The position numbers were made by a program, and so were the translations under genes. A DNA stretch of 64,000 nucleotides from Legionella nautarum (GTDB taxonomy: Bacteria > Pseudomonadota > Gammaproteobacteria > Legionellales > Legionellaceae), in the NCBI RefSeq assembly GCF_001467895.1, contig NZ_LNYO01000013.1:662686-726685 (forward strand). The letters run 5' to 3'. This document shows, piece by piece, positions 19,660 through 28,530 of the stretch; positions within the stretch are counted from its first letter, which is position 1; every line of letters begins with the position of its first letter. Below the pieces are notes generated by a model. That model was not told the origin of the DNA. It was given only the letters and a program-made list of their open reading frames with translations, and made no database searches.

Positions 19660-20311
19660 AAATGAACTTTTGGAACGCTGCCGTTTAATTGAAGGATTAA
19701 GCTTTGCTCAATTAGCCAATGCTTTGCAAATTAAAATTCCCGCTGAGCAGCAAAGACGTAAAGGGTGGACAGGGCTTGCAATTGAACTGGCTTTAGGAAC
19801 TACAGCGGGTACAAAATCTGCCCCTGATTTTTCTAATCTGGGGATAGAACTTAAGACTCTACCACTCAATGATAGAGGGAAACCAGCCGAATCTACCTTT
19901 GTGACTAGCATCCCTTTGCTGACAATACATCAGCAAAATTGGCCATCTTCACAATGCTTCGCTAAATTAAAACGAGTTTTATGGTTGCCAATCGAAGGAG
20001 ATAGCAAAATTCTTTTTGAGCATCGTCGTATTGGTCAGGGTTTTTTGTGGTCTCCTAATCAAGCCGAAGAAGCGATCCTTGCCGACGATTGGAATGAATT
20101 AACGACCATGATGAGTACCGGTCATTTAGAAGAGATTCATGCCGGGATAGGACAATATTTACAAGTTCGACCGAAAGCTGCCAATGCAAAATCATTGTGC
20201 TACGGATTTGATAGCGAAGGCACCAAAGTTCTAACGCTACCACGAGGCTTTTACCTCCGTAGCTGCTTTACCGAACAGATTATTGCTGCCAGTTTATATC
20301 AAGGAATTTAA
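19622..20311 (+). CDS. mutH: DNA mismatch repair endonuclease MutH
   Basis: MutH nicks the unmethylated strand at hemimethylated GATC when activated by MutS/MutL. The catalytic D-(x6)-E-x-K is in DFSNLGIELKTLP, and the C-terminal recognition region has YLQVRPKAANAKSLCY and LTLPRGFYLRSCFT, all close to E. coli MutH. 229 aa, normal. The ATG lies inside the 3' end of the channel gene (38-base overlap). A MutH implies a Dam methylase elsewhere. Confidence 0.95.
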   Translation: MLLTLAKRKLNNENELLERCRLIEGLSFAQLANALQIKIPAEQQRRKGWTGLAIELALGTTAGTKSAPDFSNLGIELKTLPLNDRGKPAESTFVTSIPLLTIHQQNWPSSQCFAKLKRVLWLPIEGDSKILFEHRRIGQGFLWSPNQAEEAILADDWNELTTMMSTGHLEEIHAGIGQYLQVRPKAANAKSLCYGFDSEGTKVLTLPRGFYLRSCFTEQIIAASLYQGI

Positions 20312-20325
20312 TAGGAGAAAAGTTG

Positions 20326-20775
20326 ATGCAAATCACAGTTGCAACCGTTGAGGACTTGCCTAAAATAAATCAATTTATTCGCCAATCTAAAGCTGTTTGG
20401 GACTATTCCGAAGCTTTTTTAGATGCGTTTATGGAAAAATATAGTGTTAAATCTTCTTTTTTAGAACAAGAAGAAGTAATTCTTTTTGAGCAAAACGGCC
20501 AGTTAGTTGGTCTTTATGCATTTAAAATCAACGAACGATCTGCAGCAGAACTGGATTTATTTTTTATAAACGCAAATCATATTCGCCAAGGATTAGGAAA
20601 ACAAATCTGGCAGCATGCAATCAATTATGCCGCAGCTAGAGGATGGCATGAATTTGAATTAGTTGCCGACCCCAATGCCGAAGGATTTTACCAAAAAATG
20701 GGGGCCAAGAATTTAAGAAACTTTGAATCTTTTCCCGGTCGATTTGTGCCAGTACTGAGCGTTAGTCTCAATTGA
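20326..20775 (+). CDS. GNAT-family N-acetyltransferase
   Basis: A 149-aa GNAT protein. The acetyl-CoA pyrophosphate loop is IRQGLGKQIWQHAI, preceded by the beta-strand ELDLFFIN and followed by the C-terminal strand ADPNAEGFYQKMGAK. ATG at 20326 has AGGAG eight bases upstream; a TTG at 20323 is less likely. It follows mutH by 14 bases and is probably co-transcribed. Substrate unknown. Confidence 0.88.
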   Translation: MQITVATVEDLPKINQFIRQSKAVWDYSEAFLDAFMEKYSVKSSFLEQEEVILFEQNGQLVGLYAFKINERSAAELDLFFINANHIRQGLGKQIWQHAINYAAARGWHEFELVADPNAEGFYQKMGAKNLRNFESFPGRFVPVLSVSLN

Positions 20776-20977
20776 CAAGAGAGTGGCCAACAGTCAGGAG
20801 AGTCTGCAAAGCAAACCTAATTAAAAAGGATAATATCTCGGCCTACATTTGATTATTCGAAAAAAATCAGGCAATTAAAATGTATTACTTCCTATTTTAC
20901 TTTTTTGATCTGACTTGCATTTGTCTAAAAAATGATTACAGTTAAATGAGTATGCGATTAATTTAATGGAGTTAAAC

Positions 20978-21382
20978 ATGAAAAAACACTTGGTTGTGAT
21001 TTTATCTTCTTTTCTTATTTCTAGCCTTAGCTATGCGTCAGCTTCCCCACAAATAACAGGTACGCCTAGCCAGCAAATCCAACAATTAAATACCCAAATA
21101 CAAGATCAATTTAACCAGGTACAAACTCAAATTGGTAAGCTAAATACGCAAAATCAAAATCAACTAAAACAATTACAGACTGAGCTACAGGATCAAATCC
21201 AAAAATTAAATACTCAGACACAAACGCAAATCAAGCAAATACAGAGTAATTTTCAAGACCAACTTAAGCAAGTTCAAGGCAATTTTCAACAACAGCTTAA
21301 ACAAATGCAACAGCAGCAAGCTCAGCAACCACAACCAGCTGCAGGTCAACCAGCAGCACCTGCAACACCAGGTAAAAGCTGA
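20978..21382 (+). CDS. Exported Gln-rich coiled-coil protein
   Basis: A 134-aa secreted protein. The ATG at 20978 has GGAG six bases upstream and starts a signal peptide (MKKHLVVILSSFLISSLSYA, then SAS). The mature protein is almost entirely Gln/Asn/Leu heptads (QIQQLNTQIQDQFNQVQTQ and repeats) ending in a Pro/Ala/Gln tail. A long coiled coil or amyloid-prone rod is expected. The near-repeats have a period of 11-14 residues, so internal recombination could vary its length. Function unknown; similar Gln-rich exported proteins occur in Legionella. Confidence 0.8.
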   Translation: MKKHLVVILSSFLISSLSYASASPQITGTPSQQIQQLNTQIQDQFNQVQTQIGKLNTQNQNQLKQLQTELQDQIQKLNTQTQTQIKQIQSNFQDQLKQVQGNFQQQLKQMQQQQAQQPQPAAGQPAAPATPGKS

Positions 21383-21605
21383 TAATTGGTAAATCTCTGC
21401 TGTAGTGAATTCACTTATCAGGGTTTTCATACAAATATGATCTTGCCCTGATTTGTCGGACGCCCTGTTAAGCGAGTAAAATCAAAAGCGAGGTGGAAAA
21501 TGAGTAATCCTTAACCATTTTTCCAGGTTCAAATATCTATCAGTATAAAACAATCATATAAGTTGATATATTGAAAGAAGCTAATTTAAATTATGGAGAG
21601 CATTT

Positions 21606-22091
21606 ATGAGAACAATCGGAATAAAAATAGCCTTAATCTCTACATTATTAGTACCAGGTTTATTCTCAACATCGTTGTTCGCAGGATCTAAAGATGCAGC
21701 CAACAATAAAATAAATGCTGTCATTTCCTCCAACGTTTTTGAAATGGCAAAAAAGAATGAGAACTGGAAATTAGCACTGGTGACAGGGAAAGATGCGCAG
21801 GTTGTTTTCATGAATATCACGCCTAAGACCAATCCTAACAATGAGATTGGGCTCGAAACACATCAATTTGATCAAGTTATATTTGTTGTTGAAGGTCAGG
21901 CTAAATCTATCCTCAATGGCAAAAACTCAACTGTTACAGCAGGTGATATGATTTTTATCCCTCAAGGGATTCCTCATAATTTTATTAATCTCAATAAGGA
22001 AAAACCATTTAAAATAATTAGCGTTTATTCGGCTACTGATATCCCTAAAAATGCGGTCTATAAACAGAAATCTGATACACCACTAGAGTAA
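21606..22091 (+). CDS. Exported cupin-domain protein
   Basis: A 161-aa protein with a signal peptide (KIALISTLLVPGLFSTSLFA). The mature part is a single cupin barrel: ETHQFDQVIFVVEGQAKS for motif 1 (His, with Asp in place of the usual second His) and AGDMIFIPQGIPHNFINL for motif 2. Most ligands for a metal are present. An enzyme (isomerase, dioxygenase) or a binding protein are both possible. Stand-alone gene, 49 bases before the VIT-family transporter, perhaps co-transcribed. Confidence 0.85.
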   Translation: MRTIGIKIALISTLLVPGLFSTSLFAGSKDAANNKINAVISSNVFEMAKKNENWKLALVTGKDAQVVFMNITPKTNPNNEIGLETHQFDQVIFVVEGQAKSILNGKNSTVTAGDMIFIPQGIPHNFINLNKEKPFKIISVYSATDIPKNAVYKQKSDTPLE

Positions 22092-22140
22092 CTCTGTAAC
22101 AAATTGATGCAGATCATTTGCTTTAGGAGTTCTGATATAA

Positions 22141-22830
22141 ATGCAACATAAAGAATATCATCGAATTGAGCGAATTGGCTGGTTACGTGCTGCTGTATTG
22201 GGTGCAAATGACGGTATTATCTCTACTGCGAGCTTATTGATTGGTGTTGCTGCTGCTCATACACCCTATAGTGGAATATTTATAGCGGGGATAGCAGGAT
22301 TGATTGCTGGCGCCATGTCTATGGCTGCAGGTGAATATATATCAGTAAGTTCTCAAGCGGATACAGAAAAATCTGCCCTTAGACGTGAAAAGAAAGAGCT
22401 TGCAGAGAGTTTACCGAGTGAAGTTGATGAGCTAACCGCCATTTATATTAATCGTGGGTTAGAACCTGATTTTGCTAAAGAAGTTGTAAAACAATTGATG
22501 GCTAAAGATGCATTGGGCACACATGCTCGCGATGAATTGGGTATTACTGAAGTAACCAGTGCACGTCCACTTCAGGCTGCGCTTTTTTCAGCCTGTAGTT
22601 TTACTTTTGGCTCGTTATTCCCGCTCTTGATAATTTTTATTGTTCCTAGAACCTATCTTATTTCATCAGTAGCAATAATGGCGGTTCTATTTTTGGCATT
22701 ACTCGGAGGAGCCGCCGCAAAGATTGGTGGAGCTCGAATAGTATTAGGATCATTGCGTGTTGTAATCTGGGGAACAATAGCAATGCTTGTAAGTGCAGGT
22801 ATTGGCTCGCTCTTAGGCATAGCCATATAA
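22141..22830 (+). CDS. VIT1/CCC1-family Fe/Mn transporter
   Basis: A 229-aa membrane protein of the vacuolar iron transporter family. Seen: the N-terminal LRAAVLGANDGIISTASLL, then GAMSMAAGEYISVSSQ in the second helix, a cytoplasmic Glu-rich metal-binding stretch (ALRREKKELAESLPSEVDEL) and three C-terminal helices. These proteins move Fe2+ or Mn2+ out of the cytosol in exchange for protons. Together with mntP at 54.9 kb it suggests manganese/iron detoxification capacity. Confidence 0.92.
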   Translation: MQHKEYHRIERIGWLRAAVLGANDGIISTASLLIGVAAAHTPYSGIFIAGIAGLIAGAMSMAAGEYISVSSQADTEKSALRREKKELAESLPSEVDELTAIYINRGLEPDFAKEVVKQLMAKDALGTHARDELGITEVTSARPLQAALFSACSFTFGSLFPLLIIFIVPRTYLISSVAIMAVLFLALLGGAAAKIGGARIVLGSLRVVIWGTIAMLVSAGIGSLLGIAI

Positions 22831-23051
22831 AATGCAACTACGAGGTCTACAAATGGACTAATTGCTTTTAAGCTTCGTACACTGAGTTAACTCAGAAGGT
22901 CAATAAATAATTTGATCTTTTAAAACGCTATCAATCTTATTTCAATTGAACAGGGAAATGTAAATATACACATAGCCTTAAACCAGAATTGTTCCATCTT
23001 GCCAAATTAATGGTGCAAGGGCTAGGATTTTTGTGTAGGCGCAATCTTCCG

Positions 23052-23834
23052 TTACTGCAACTTCTTACCCGCTCGATAAATCGAAGTAGCGCTAGGCTGT
23101 GCTGTCGGCATTATTGTTAACTCAGCAATATCAACATGTTGAGGTCGGGTAGCACAATAATATGCTGCATCAGCAATGTCTTCAGCAAAAAGCGGATTAA
23201 AGTCTTGGTAAAATGCTTTTGCTTTGTCTTTATCGTTCCAACGAACCTCACTGAACTCGGTTTCTACAGCTCCGGGTGCAATTTCTGTCACTCGAATAGG
23301 ACTTCCCAATAGATCCATGCGCATTGATTTACTTATCGCTCTCACAGCATGTTTAGTCGCACAATAGACGTTGCCATTGGGGTAGCATTCTTGCCCTGCG
23401 ATAGAGCCTATATTGATAATATGGCCTTCTTGACGAGTCAGCATACCTGGTAAGATATTCCGAGTAACATAAAGTAATCCTTTGATATTGGTATCAATCA
23501 TCACTTCCCAATTTGCAATGGAACCTTGTTGTATCGGATCTGAAGAGAGCGCAAGCCCAGCATTATTAATTAATACGCTGACTGCTTGCCATTCAGCGGG
23601 TAAAGTACTTAAAGTGGATTCAACCTTAGACTTATCTTGAACATCTAAAGTGATAACTAGACATTCTGTCTTATGCATCGTTTCTAAATCTTGTGCAAGT
23701 TGTTCTATGCGCTCTTGTCGGCGTGCACAAAGAATCAGTTTTGCGCCGTTTTTAGCAAAAAGTCGAGCACAGGCATGTCCAATCCCGCTTGAGGCGCCGG
23801 TGATTAACACAATTTTATTTTGTAAATTTACCAT
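23052..23834 (-). CDS. Short-chain dehydrogenase (YdfG-like, NADP-dependent)
   Basis: A 260-aa classical SDR. Cofactor motif ITGASSGIGHACARLF, NNAGLALSS, and the active site INIGSIAG (Ser) with YCATKHAV (Tyr and Lys). The ARRQ basic residue after strand 2 (LILCARRQERI) fits NADP. The sequence is close to YdfG 3-hydroxy acid dehydrogenases. GGAG precedes the ATG. It follows the PNPOx-like gene by 12 bases and forms a two-gene unit with it. Confidence 0.9.
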   Translation of the reverse strand: MVNLQNKIVLITGASSGIGHACARLFAKNGAKLILCARRQERIEQLAQDLETMHKTECLVITLDVQDKSKVESTLSTLPAEWQAVSVLINNAGLALSSDPIQQGSIANWEVMIDTNIKGLLYVTRNILPGMLTRQEGHIINIGSIAGQECYPNGNVYCATKHAVRAISKSMRMDLLGSPIRVTEIAPGAVETEFSEVRWNDKDKAKAFYQDFNPLFAEDIADAAYYCATRPQHVDIAELTIMPTAQPSATSIYRAGKKLQ

Positions 23835-23846
23835 CTGAGCTCCTGA

Positions 23847-24422
23847 TTAGGGAGACAAAATGCGCTGATGCCATCCTGCATTTTGCCAATAATATTCTGA
23901 AACATCGGATAATTCATCAAGACGAAGACTATAGAAAATGAATCGAGTTGGTTTGATTCGAAATCCACAATAGTAAGGGCTTAAAGGTAGTTTTTTATTA
24001 AGGTATTCCTTTTCAAGTGCCTTTTTTTTATCTTCAATAATTTGTTTAGACTCGATAGGTTGCATTGAGGTCAAAGCATAAGCTGTGAATCGTATTTGTG
24101 CTGAATGCGGATTAGTATTCCAATAGTGTTCTAGCTTTAATTGCGATAAAGGTTCGACACTACCTTCCAAAATCACTTCCCGTTGCCTAAGTTCAAACCA
24201 AAATGTAAGCGAAACTTTTGGATTAACGCTTAGATCCTTAATTTTTCTTGTCCCTTTTTGAGTGAAAAATATCAATTCGTCGTCGGTAATCTCTCGGATA
24301 GCAATCACACGGCTATGCGGCGTTGCATCAGAAGTTGCAGTTGACAAGATTGCATGTTGGGGATTGGAAGCTCCGGCATCTTTTTCTTCTTCAATCCAGT
24401 GATTCAAAATTTTAAACGGCAT
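23847..24422 (-). CDS. Pyridoxamine 5'-phosphate oxidase-family flavoprotein
   Basis: A 191-aa PNPOx-like split-barrel protein. It has the FMN-binding region (SRVIAIREITDDELIFFT, KIKDLSVNPKVSLTFW) and the C-terminal region FRIKPTRFIFYSLR with W-Q-x-R-like QNAGWHQRILSP, which resembles the PdxH C-terminal dimerisation domain. True PdxH is usually 210-220 aa, so this is either a short PdxH or a paralogue acting on another substrate. Confidence 0.8.
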   Translation of the reverse strand: MPFKILNHWIEEEKDAGASNPQHAILSTATSDATPHSRVIAIREITDDELIFFTQKGTRKIKDLSVNPKVSLTFWFELRQREVILEGSVEPLSQLKLEHYWNTNPHSAQIRFTAYALTSMQPIESKQIIEDKKKALEKEYLNKKLPLSPYYCGFRIKPTRFIFYSLRLDELSDVSEYYWQNAGWHQRILSP

Positions 24423-24494
24423 TTTATTGTCTCAACTTCCTTATAAATATGCAAAGTGTAGTCGAAAATATAGGATCTTTCTAATCCTTTTATA

Positions 24495-24578
24495 CCTCGC
24501 CGTCATTCCGAGTGAGCGAGGAGTCTCCAAGGCTTCCTGAATGAGTTTGTGTGACTGCAGAATAGTCAAGGAGGCTCC
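24495..24578. repeat. Dispersed intergenic repeat-like element
   Basis: The 160-base gap contains CGTCATTCCGAGTGAGCGAG followed by GAGTCTCC, which resembles the 'CGTCATTGCGAG...GCAATCTCC' intergenic repeats of many proteobacteria. A 6-bp hairpin CCTCGC (24495-24500) / GCGAGG (24516-24521) lies in it, and a partial inverted copy (GTCAAGGAGGCTCC) ends at 24578. It sits just downstream of the sulfatase-like gene. Only one copy is in this window, so repetition in the genome is inferred. Confidence 0.45.
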
Positions 24579-24583
24579 ATTTT

Positions 24584-26464
24584 TTAATGATAAAAATGAT
24601 TCACACTCTTTAAAATGGAGATCAATTGCTTATTATCGAAATGGTGATTTGCTAAGGGTTCAGCTCTTAAATCTTGAATTTCAAAATCACCAGAAGGGAA
24701 TAAATTAGTAATGGTTTGAGGTGTAATATAACTGATATTGTAATTACCGCTAACTATAAGTGGATAACGATTTTTTGCATCAAAGAGATTAGAGCCATAA
24801 CTATAATCAGAATAAGCTGTTTTACAGCCTAAGGCATCTGACATTAGCGTTGGCACTACATCGTAATGGGAGGTAACATAATCAAATTGTTGTTTCGATT
24901 TACCCGGCCAATGAACAATGAAAGGAACTTCAATCTGATATTTACTGAAATTGCTTGCATGTCCCCAATAACCATTATGATTGTCATTGAACTCCTCTCC
25001 ATGATCAGCAGAGATAATAATAATTGAATTATCCCACAAATTGGATTTTTTAATTCCATCTAAGACTTGGGCAACTTGCTGATCGACGAAATTGACTGCA
25101 TTTAAATAGCGATTTACTAAAGGCACACCATTGTAGCCATTATTTAAGAAATAGCGTTTACAGACTTGAGTTTCTGGTTGAAATGGACCTTTAAAATTCC
25201 TTTTTCCGCAATATTCATGGGCTGCATCATAAAAAACAAATGAAAAAACGGGTTTATCCGTTTTACGATTATTGAGAAATGCCAAAAATCGTTTTGTCAC
25301 CGCTTCATCACGTTGATAGGCCCAGCCGCTTGGAGGAGGGGGCAAAGACAGATTTCTGAAAATAGTCGAGGCAAAATCGGGGATGGTTAAACTTGCGCTG
25401 GCATATATGCCGAATTGATAATTTTGTTTTTGCAGTTGATTTATGAACTCAGGGCTCTTTTTCTGCTCAAAAATGGCAGTCCAGTAAGAAGCTGGCATTG
25501 AATAAAAAAGCGAAAACACTCCCGGTTGTGTCGCATTTCCACCGCTAAAATGGTTATGAAAATTAAGGTTTTCTGAAGCAAAACGAGCAATATTGGGAGT
25601 AGCTTTTTCATTCATTGCATCAAAGCGCCAGGTATCAATGAGAATGATGAAAATATTAGGCGCTTTAACTTCTTTGCTGCACTGTAGTGGATGCGTTGGA
25701 TAAACCATTTGATGATTGGCAAATTTAGATTGAGCAAAATAGTGGCTGTAAACAAAGAAATTCATATCTTGTTTTGACACCGAAAAAAGATGGCGCACCA
25801 CATCGGTATAATAAGGAAAAATGGTGCTTTGTCGGATCAGATATTTGTTGCCAACGACTGTTGAGCAAAAGGAAACAACGATCAAGATAATCGAGGCATA
25901 AATAAATCGTATAATCCATTTTGAAAAATTAACGACATGGTTAAACCATAGAAATAAAGCCATAAGTCCTTCGATGAGAAGAATAGACGCGACAATGAGA
26001 TAAAACATTGCCCATTCGCTCGCAGAAAAATAAAAAATTTGATACCGATAGGGGCTGAATAACATCTTCAATATCAGTGTATTTAAATGAAAACGGTAAA
26101 GTTTGAAGACATATAAATCAATAACAATAAATAAAATAAAACAACTTATGCAAAGAATACTGATACCAATCGTAATCCAATTTCGCGAGGTAACCTTCGA
26201 AATTAAATAAGGAATTAACAAAGCAAAGATTGTTAAAATAGAAAAATAGCTAATATAGGTGACTATGAGATATAAACTTAAAATGAGATGGTTGACGGTA
26301 TTAGCTTCATGAAAGCCATCTTTTCCAAAGTAAAAAAGTTTGACAGCAAAAGCATCAGCAATGTAATTGTAACAAAGGACATAAATTACAATTAAATTGA
26401 TAAAGAAAAAATGTAAGAGCCATTTATTGATACGGGGTTGGCTCAAATCCTCACTTATACTCAT
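24584..26464 (-). CDS. YejM/PbgA-like inner-membrane protein with sulfatase-fold periplasmic domain
   Basis: A 626-aa protein with five N-terminal membrane helices (DUF3413-like; note YRFHLNTLILKMLF) and a large periplasmic alkaline-phosphatase-fold domain. The order of motifs matches YejM/LapC, which controls LpxC degradation and hence LPS amount: IILIDTWRFDAM, FSGGNATQPGVFSLFYSMPA (candidate Thr nucleophile), and ISADHGEEFND. The DHGE metal ligands look intact, whereas in E. coli YejM I recall them as degenerate, so this copy could be an active metal-dependent enzyme. Its ATG overlaps the stop of the lpxO-like gene. Confidence 0.87.
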   Translation of the reverse strand: MSISEDLSQPRINKWLLHFFFINLIVIYVLCYNYIADAFAVKLFYFGKDGFHEANTVNHLILSLYLIVTYISYFSILTIFALLIPYLISKVTSRNWITIGISILCISCFILFIVIDLYVFKLYRFHLNTLILKMLFSPYRYQIFYFSASEWAMFYLIVASILLIEGLMALFLWFNHVVNFSKWIIRFIYASIILIVVSFCSTVVGNKYLIRQSTIFPYYTDVVRHLFSVSKQDMNFFVYSHYFAQSKFANHQMVYPTHPLQCSKEVKAPNIFIILIDTWRFDAMNEKATPNIARFASENLNFHNHFSGGNATQPGVFSLFYSMPASYWTAIFEQKKSPEFINQLQKQNYQFGIYASASLTIPDFASTIFRNLSLPPPPSGWAYQRDEAVTKRFLAFLNNRKTDKPVFSFVFYDAAHEYCGKRNFKGPFQPETQVCKRYFLNNGYNGVPLVNRYLNAVNFVDQQVAQVLDGIKKSNLWDNSIIIISADHGEEFNDNHNGYWGHASNFSKYQIEVPFIVHWPGKSKQQFDYVTSHYDVVPTLMSDALGCKTAYSDYSYGSNLFDAKNRYPLIVSGNYNISYITPQTITNLFPSGDFEIQDLRAEPLANHHFDNKQLISILKSVNHFYH

Positions 26465-27381
26465 ATAAAAAATAAGGCTATAAAACTAAGGAAAAGTGCA
26501 TACTTAATTATATAGTACAAATTTTTATTATAGCTCTTAAGTTTTTTCCCCACTAATCGTATTTGATAAATATGGGTAAATAACTTATTAATAGTTCCTA
26601 CTTGTTCATTAGGTAAATTTTTACTTGCCGCAGCTTTCATTACAGTTCGACTAAAAAATTGATTAAACCGTGTAGCAAGTTTATTTTTTAAAGGTCTTTG
26701 AATGTCGCAAAAAAGAATGATTCTATCTTGCGAAGTTTTGTTCTCAGCATGATGTATAAAGGTTTCATCAAACATAACATCCTGGCCATCTTGCCAAAAA
26801 TAAGGTTGCCCATCGACATAGATACAGCAATCTTTGGAATTAGGTGTAATTAATCCCAAATGATAACGCAAAGAGCCCGCATAAGGATCACGATGCTTAA
26901 ATAGAAAGCTATCTTTCGGGAGTAGAGTAAACATGGCTGCATTAATATTAGGAATTTGCTGAATTAATTCCAGGGTTTTAGGGCAAAGTGTTTGAGCAGA
27001 ATGCATAGGGTCTTGATACCATTTTAAATAGAAGCGCTTCCATCCACGGCGGAAAAAAGAATTAAAGCCAATATCATCGTATTTGTCCGAGGCAGAGATG
27101 TAACCTTCTTGATATAAAAACTCAGCTTCTTCACGAATGGTTTCCCAATTGTCGCGTAATATTTTTAATTCAGGAAAGGCCGCTACATCGAGGAAAGGCG
27201 TTTTAGGAACTGCGGAAAAAAGATACATGATTGCATTAACCGGCGCCATCAGGCTCGAATGGTCAGTGAGCTGTTTTAAAACTTTTAAACGAACTTTTCC
27301 ACGAAAATGAGTATAAGCAATCGAAAAAATATAGCTGCTAAAAAACAAGGTCTTAAAATTTAAAATTGAAAGGAAAGTCAT
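26461..27381 (-). CDS. lpxO: LpxO-like Fe(II)/2-oxoglutarate lipid A hydroxylase
   Basis: A 306-aa aspartyl/asparaginyl beta-hydroxylase-family protein of the LpxO type, which 2-hydroxylates a fatty acid on lipid A. Iron and 2OG ligands are visible: FKHRDPYAGSLRYHLGL (His, Asp), FDETFIHHAEN (His) and DRIILFCDIQRPL (Arg). It has one hydrophobic segment at the N-terminus and one at the C-terminus, fitting the inner membrane. The unusual Legionella lipid A, with long and substituted acyl chains, makes this role plausible. Four-base overlap with the YejM-like gene implies co-expression. Confidence 0.9.
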   Translation of the reverse strand: MTFLSILNFKTLFFSSYIFSIAYTHFRGKVRLKVLKQLTDHSSLMAPVNAIMYLFSAVPKTPFLDVAAFPELKILRDNWETIREEAEFLYQEGYISASDKYDDIGFNSFFRRGWKRFYLKWYQDPMHSAQTLCPKTLELIQQIPNINAAMFTLLPKDSFLFKHRDPYAGSLRYHLGLITPNSKDCCIYVDGQPYFWQDGQDVMFDETFIHHAENKTSQDRIILFCDIQRPLKNKLATRFNQFFSRTVMKAAASKNLPNEQVGTINKLFTHIYQIRLVGKKLKSYNKNLYYIIKYALFLSFIALFFI

Positions 27382-27457
27382 AAAGGATCCATTATTGTGA
27401 CAAGCGACTAAATGCTAGAGAAATTATATTCTCTACCTGAACTTGTCAATAAGTAGA

Positions 27458-28276
27458 TTAGTCACAAAAACTAACAGGCACTTCAGTGAGTTCCAGATCT
27501 TTTCTAATGGAGCTAAAATACATCGATTTTGCTTTAGCACAGAATCGTGAAGGTTTGAGCTCGTATTCGATATTCAGCACTGCTTTATTTGCATTGATAA
27601 AAGGAGTCAGCTGATTACATTCTTTGTAGAAAAAGCATTGTTCATTCACCGCAAAATCGAAATAAGGCTCTAGTAGCTCAATTTGGTCCAAATCGTTTTT
27701 TAATCCGACGGCTAGTCCTGCTTGGTGAGTCATATTAGCTAGTAAACTATTATATTTTGCCTGATCCGCTGCAGTAAGCGGGAAGCCTGTCTTGTTTCTG
27801 AAGCCATCGACATTATCGAAATCAACAGCATCAAAACCTTTATTTTTGCACATATTAATACGTGCTTGCATAATAGGCATAAGCAGGGTTGTCTGGCGAA
27901 TATCCAACCATTTTTCTCCAGACCACCCATTGGTTTTGCCTTTGAGGTCAGCGGGAAAATCTCTTTTATCCGGACGCCAATTTTCCCAGGCTCCAGCATT
28001 GATATAACAAATTGCTTTCGCATTTTGGGCATGAATTTTAGCAACGGTTTCTGCTGTATTATCAAAACCATCGATGTCATAAACTGGAACGGACTCTTTA
28101 AACTTTAGCGGCTTGGTCAATATAATGTTCCATTTTATACCGAGAGGAATTTGGACTGCACAGGTTGAGCAAAACACTGGGGGGGGCAAGTTAAGTTCTT
28201 GTTCAGAGGAAGCAAAAGCAGAAGCTGAAACTAAGGTTAGAGAATAAATAATTTTTTTGAACATAAGATTAATCAT
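27458..28276 (-). CDS. Exported GH114-type endo-alpha-1,4-polygalactosaminidase-like protein
   Basis: A TIM-barrel glycoside hydrolase-like protein. After the signal peptide (MFKKIIYSLTLVSASAFA) the GH114 core is seen: SVPVYDIDGFDNTAE, AKAICYINAGAWENWRPD, GWSGEKWLDIRQ and GFDAVDFDNVDGFRN with the catalytic acids, then VGLKNDLDQ and FAVNEQCFFYKEC. I chose the ATG at 28276; 28264 is also possible, and the frame extends to an ATG at 28336 that would add a non-signal-like leader. A substrate could be galactosamine-containing exopolysaccharide. Single gene. Confidence 0.85.
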   Translation of the reverse strand: MINLMFKKIIYSLTLVSASAFASSEQELNLPPPVFCSTCAVQIPLGIKWNIILTKPLKFKESVPVYDIDGFDNTAETVAKIHAQNAKAICYINAGAWENWRPDKRDFPADLKGKTNGWSGEKWLDIRQTTLLMPIMQARINMCKNKGFDAVDFDNVDGFRNKTGFPLTAADQAKYNSLLANMTHQAGLAVGLKNDLDQIELLEPYFDFAVNEQCFFYKECNQLTPFINANKAVLNIEYELKPSRFCAKAKSMYFSSIRKDLELTEVPVSFCD

Positions 28277-28530
28277 CGTTTGAGTATTTTTTTGCCAGCA
28301 CCAGTTTAGTATAGATACACCCAGTATCCTAAACAACTAAATACAAGTATGCTAAGAGTAAAGCTGTGATTTTTCTAGAGCCTGCCTATTCCAAGTGGAA
28401 TTTTAGAATAACTGCAAAATTTATGGTTCTAATATTTTCATTTCATCATTAGAAGGACTATGCTTAATAATTATCTTAGATAATGCAATGTTGTTTGAAT
28501 AATTTGATCACTCAAGGAAAAGGATTAGCC

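Noticed and set aside
22882-22895. 14-base palindrome CTGAGTTAACTCAG after the VIT-family gene
   Set aside because: Perfect but short, with no promoter nearby and no second copy seen; could be chance in A/T-rich DNA.
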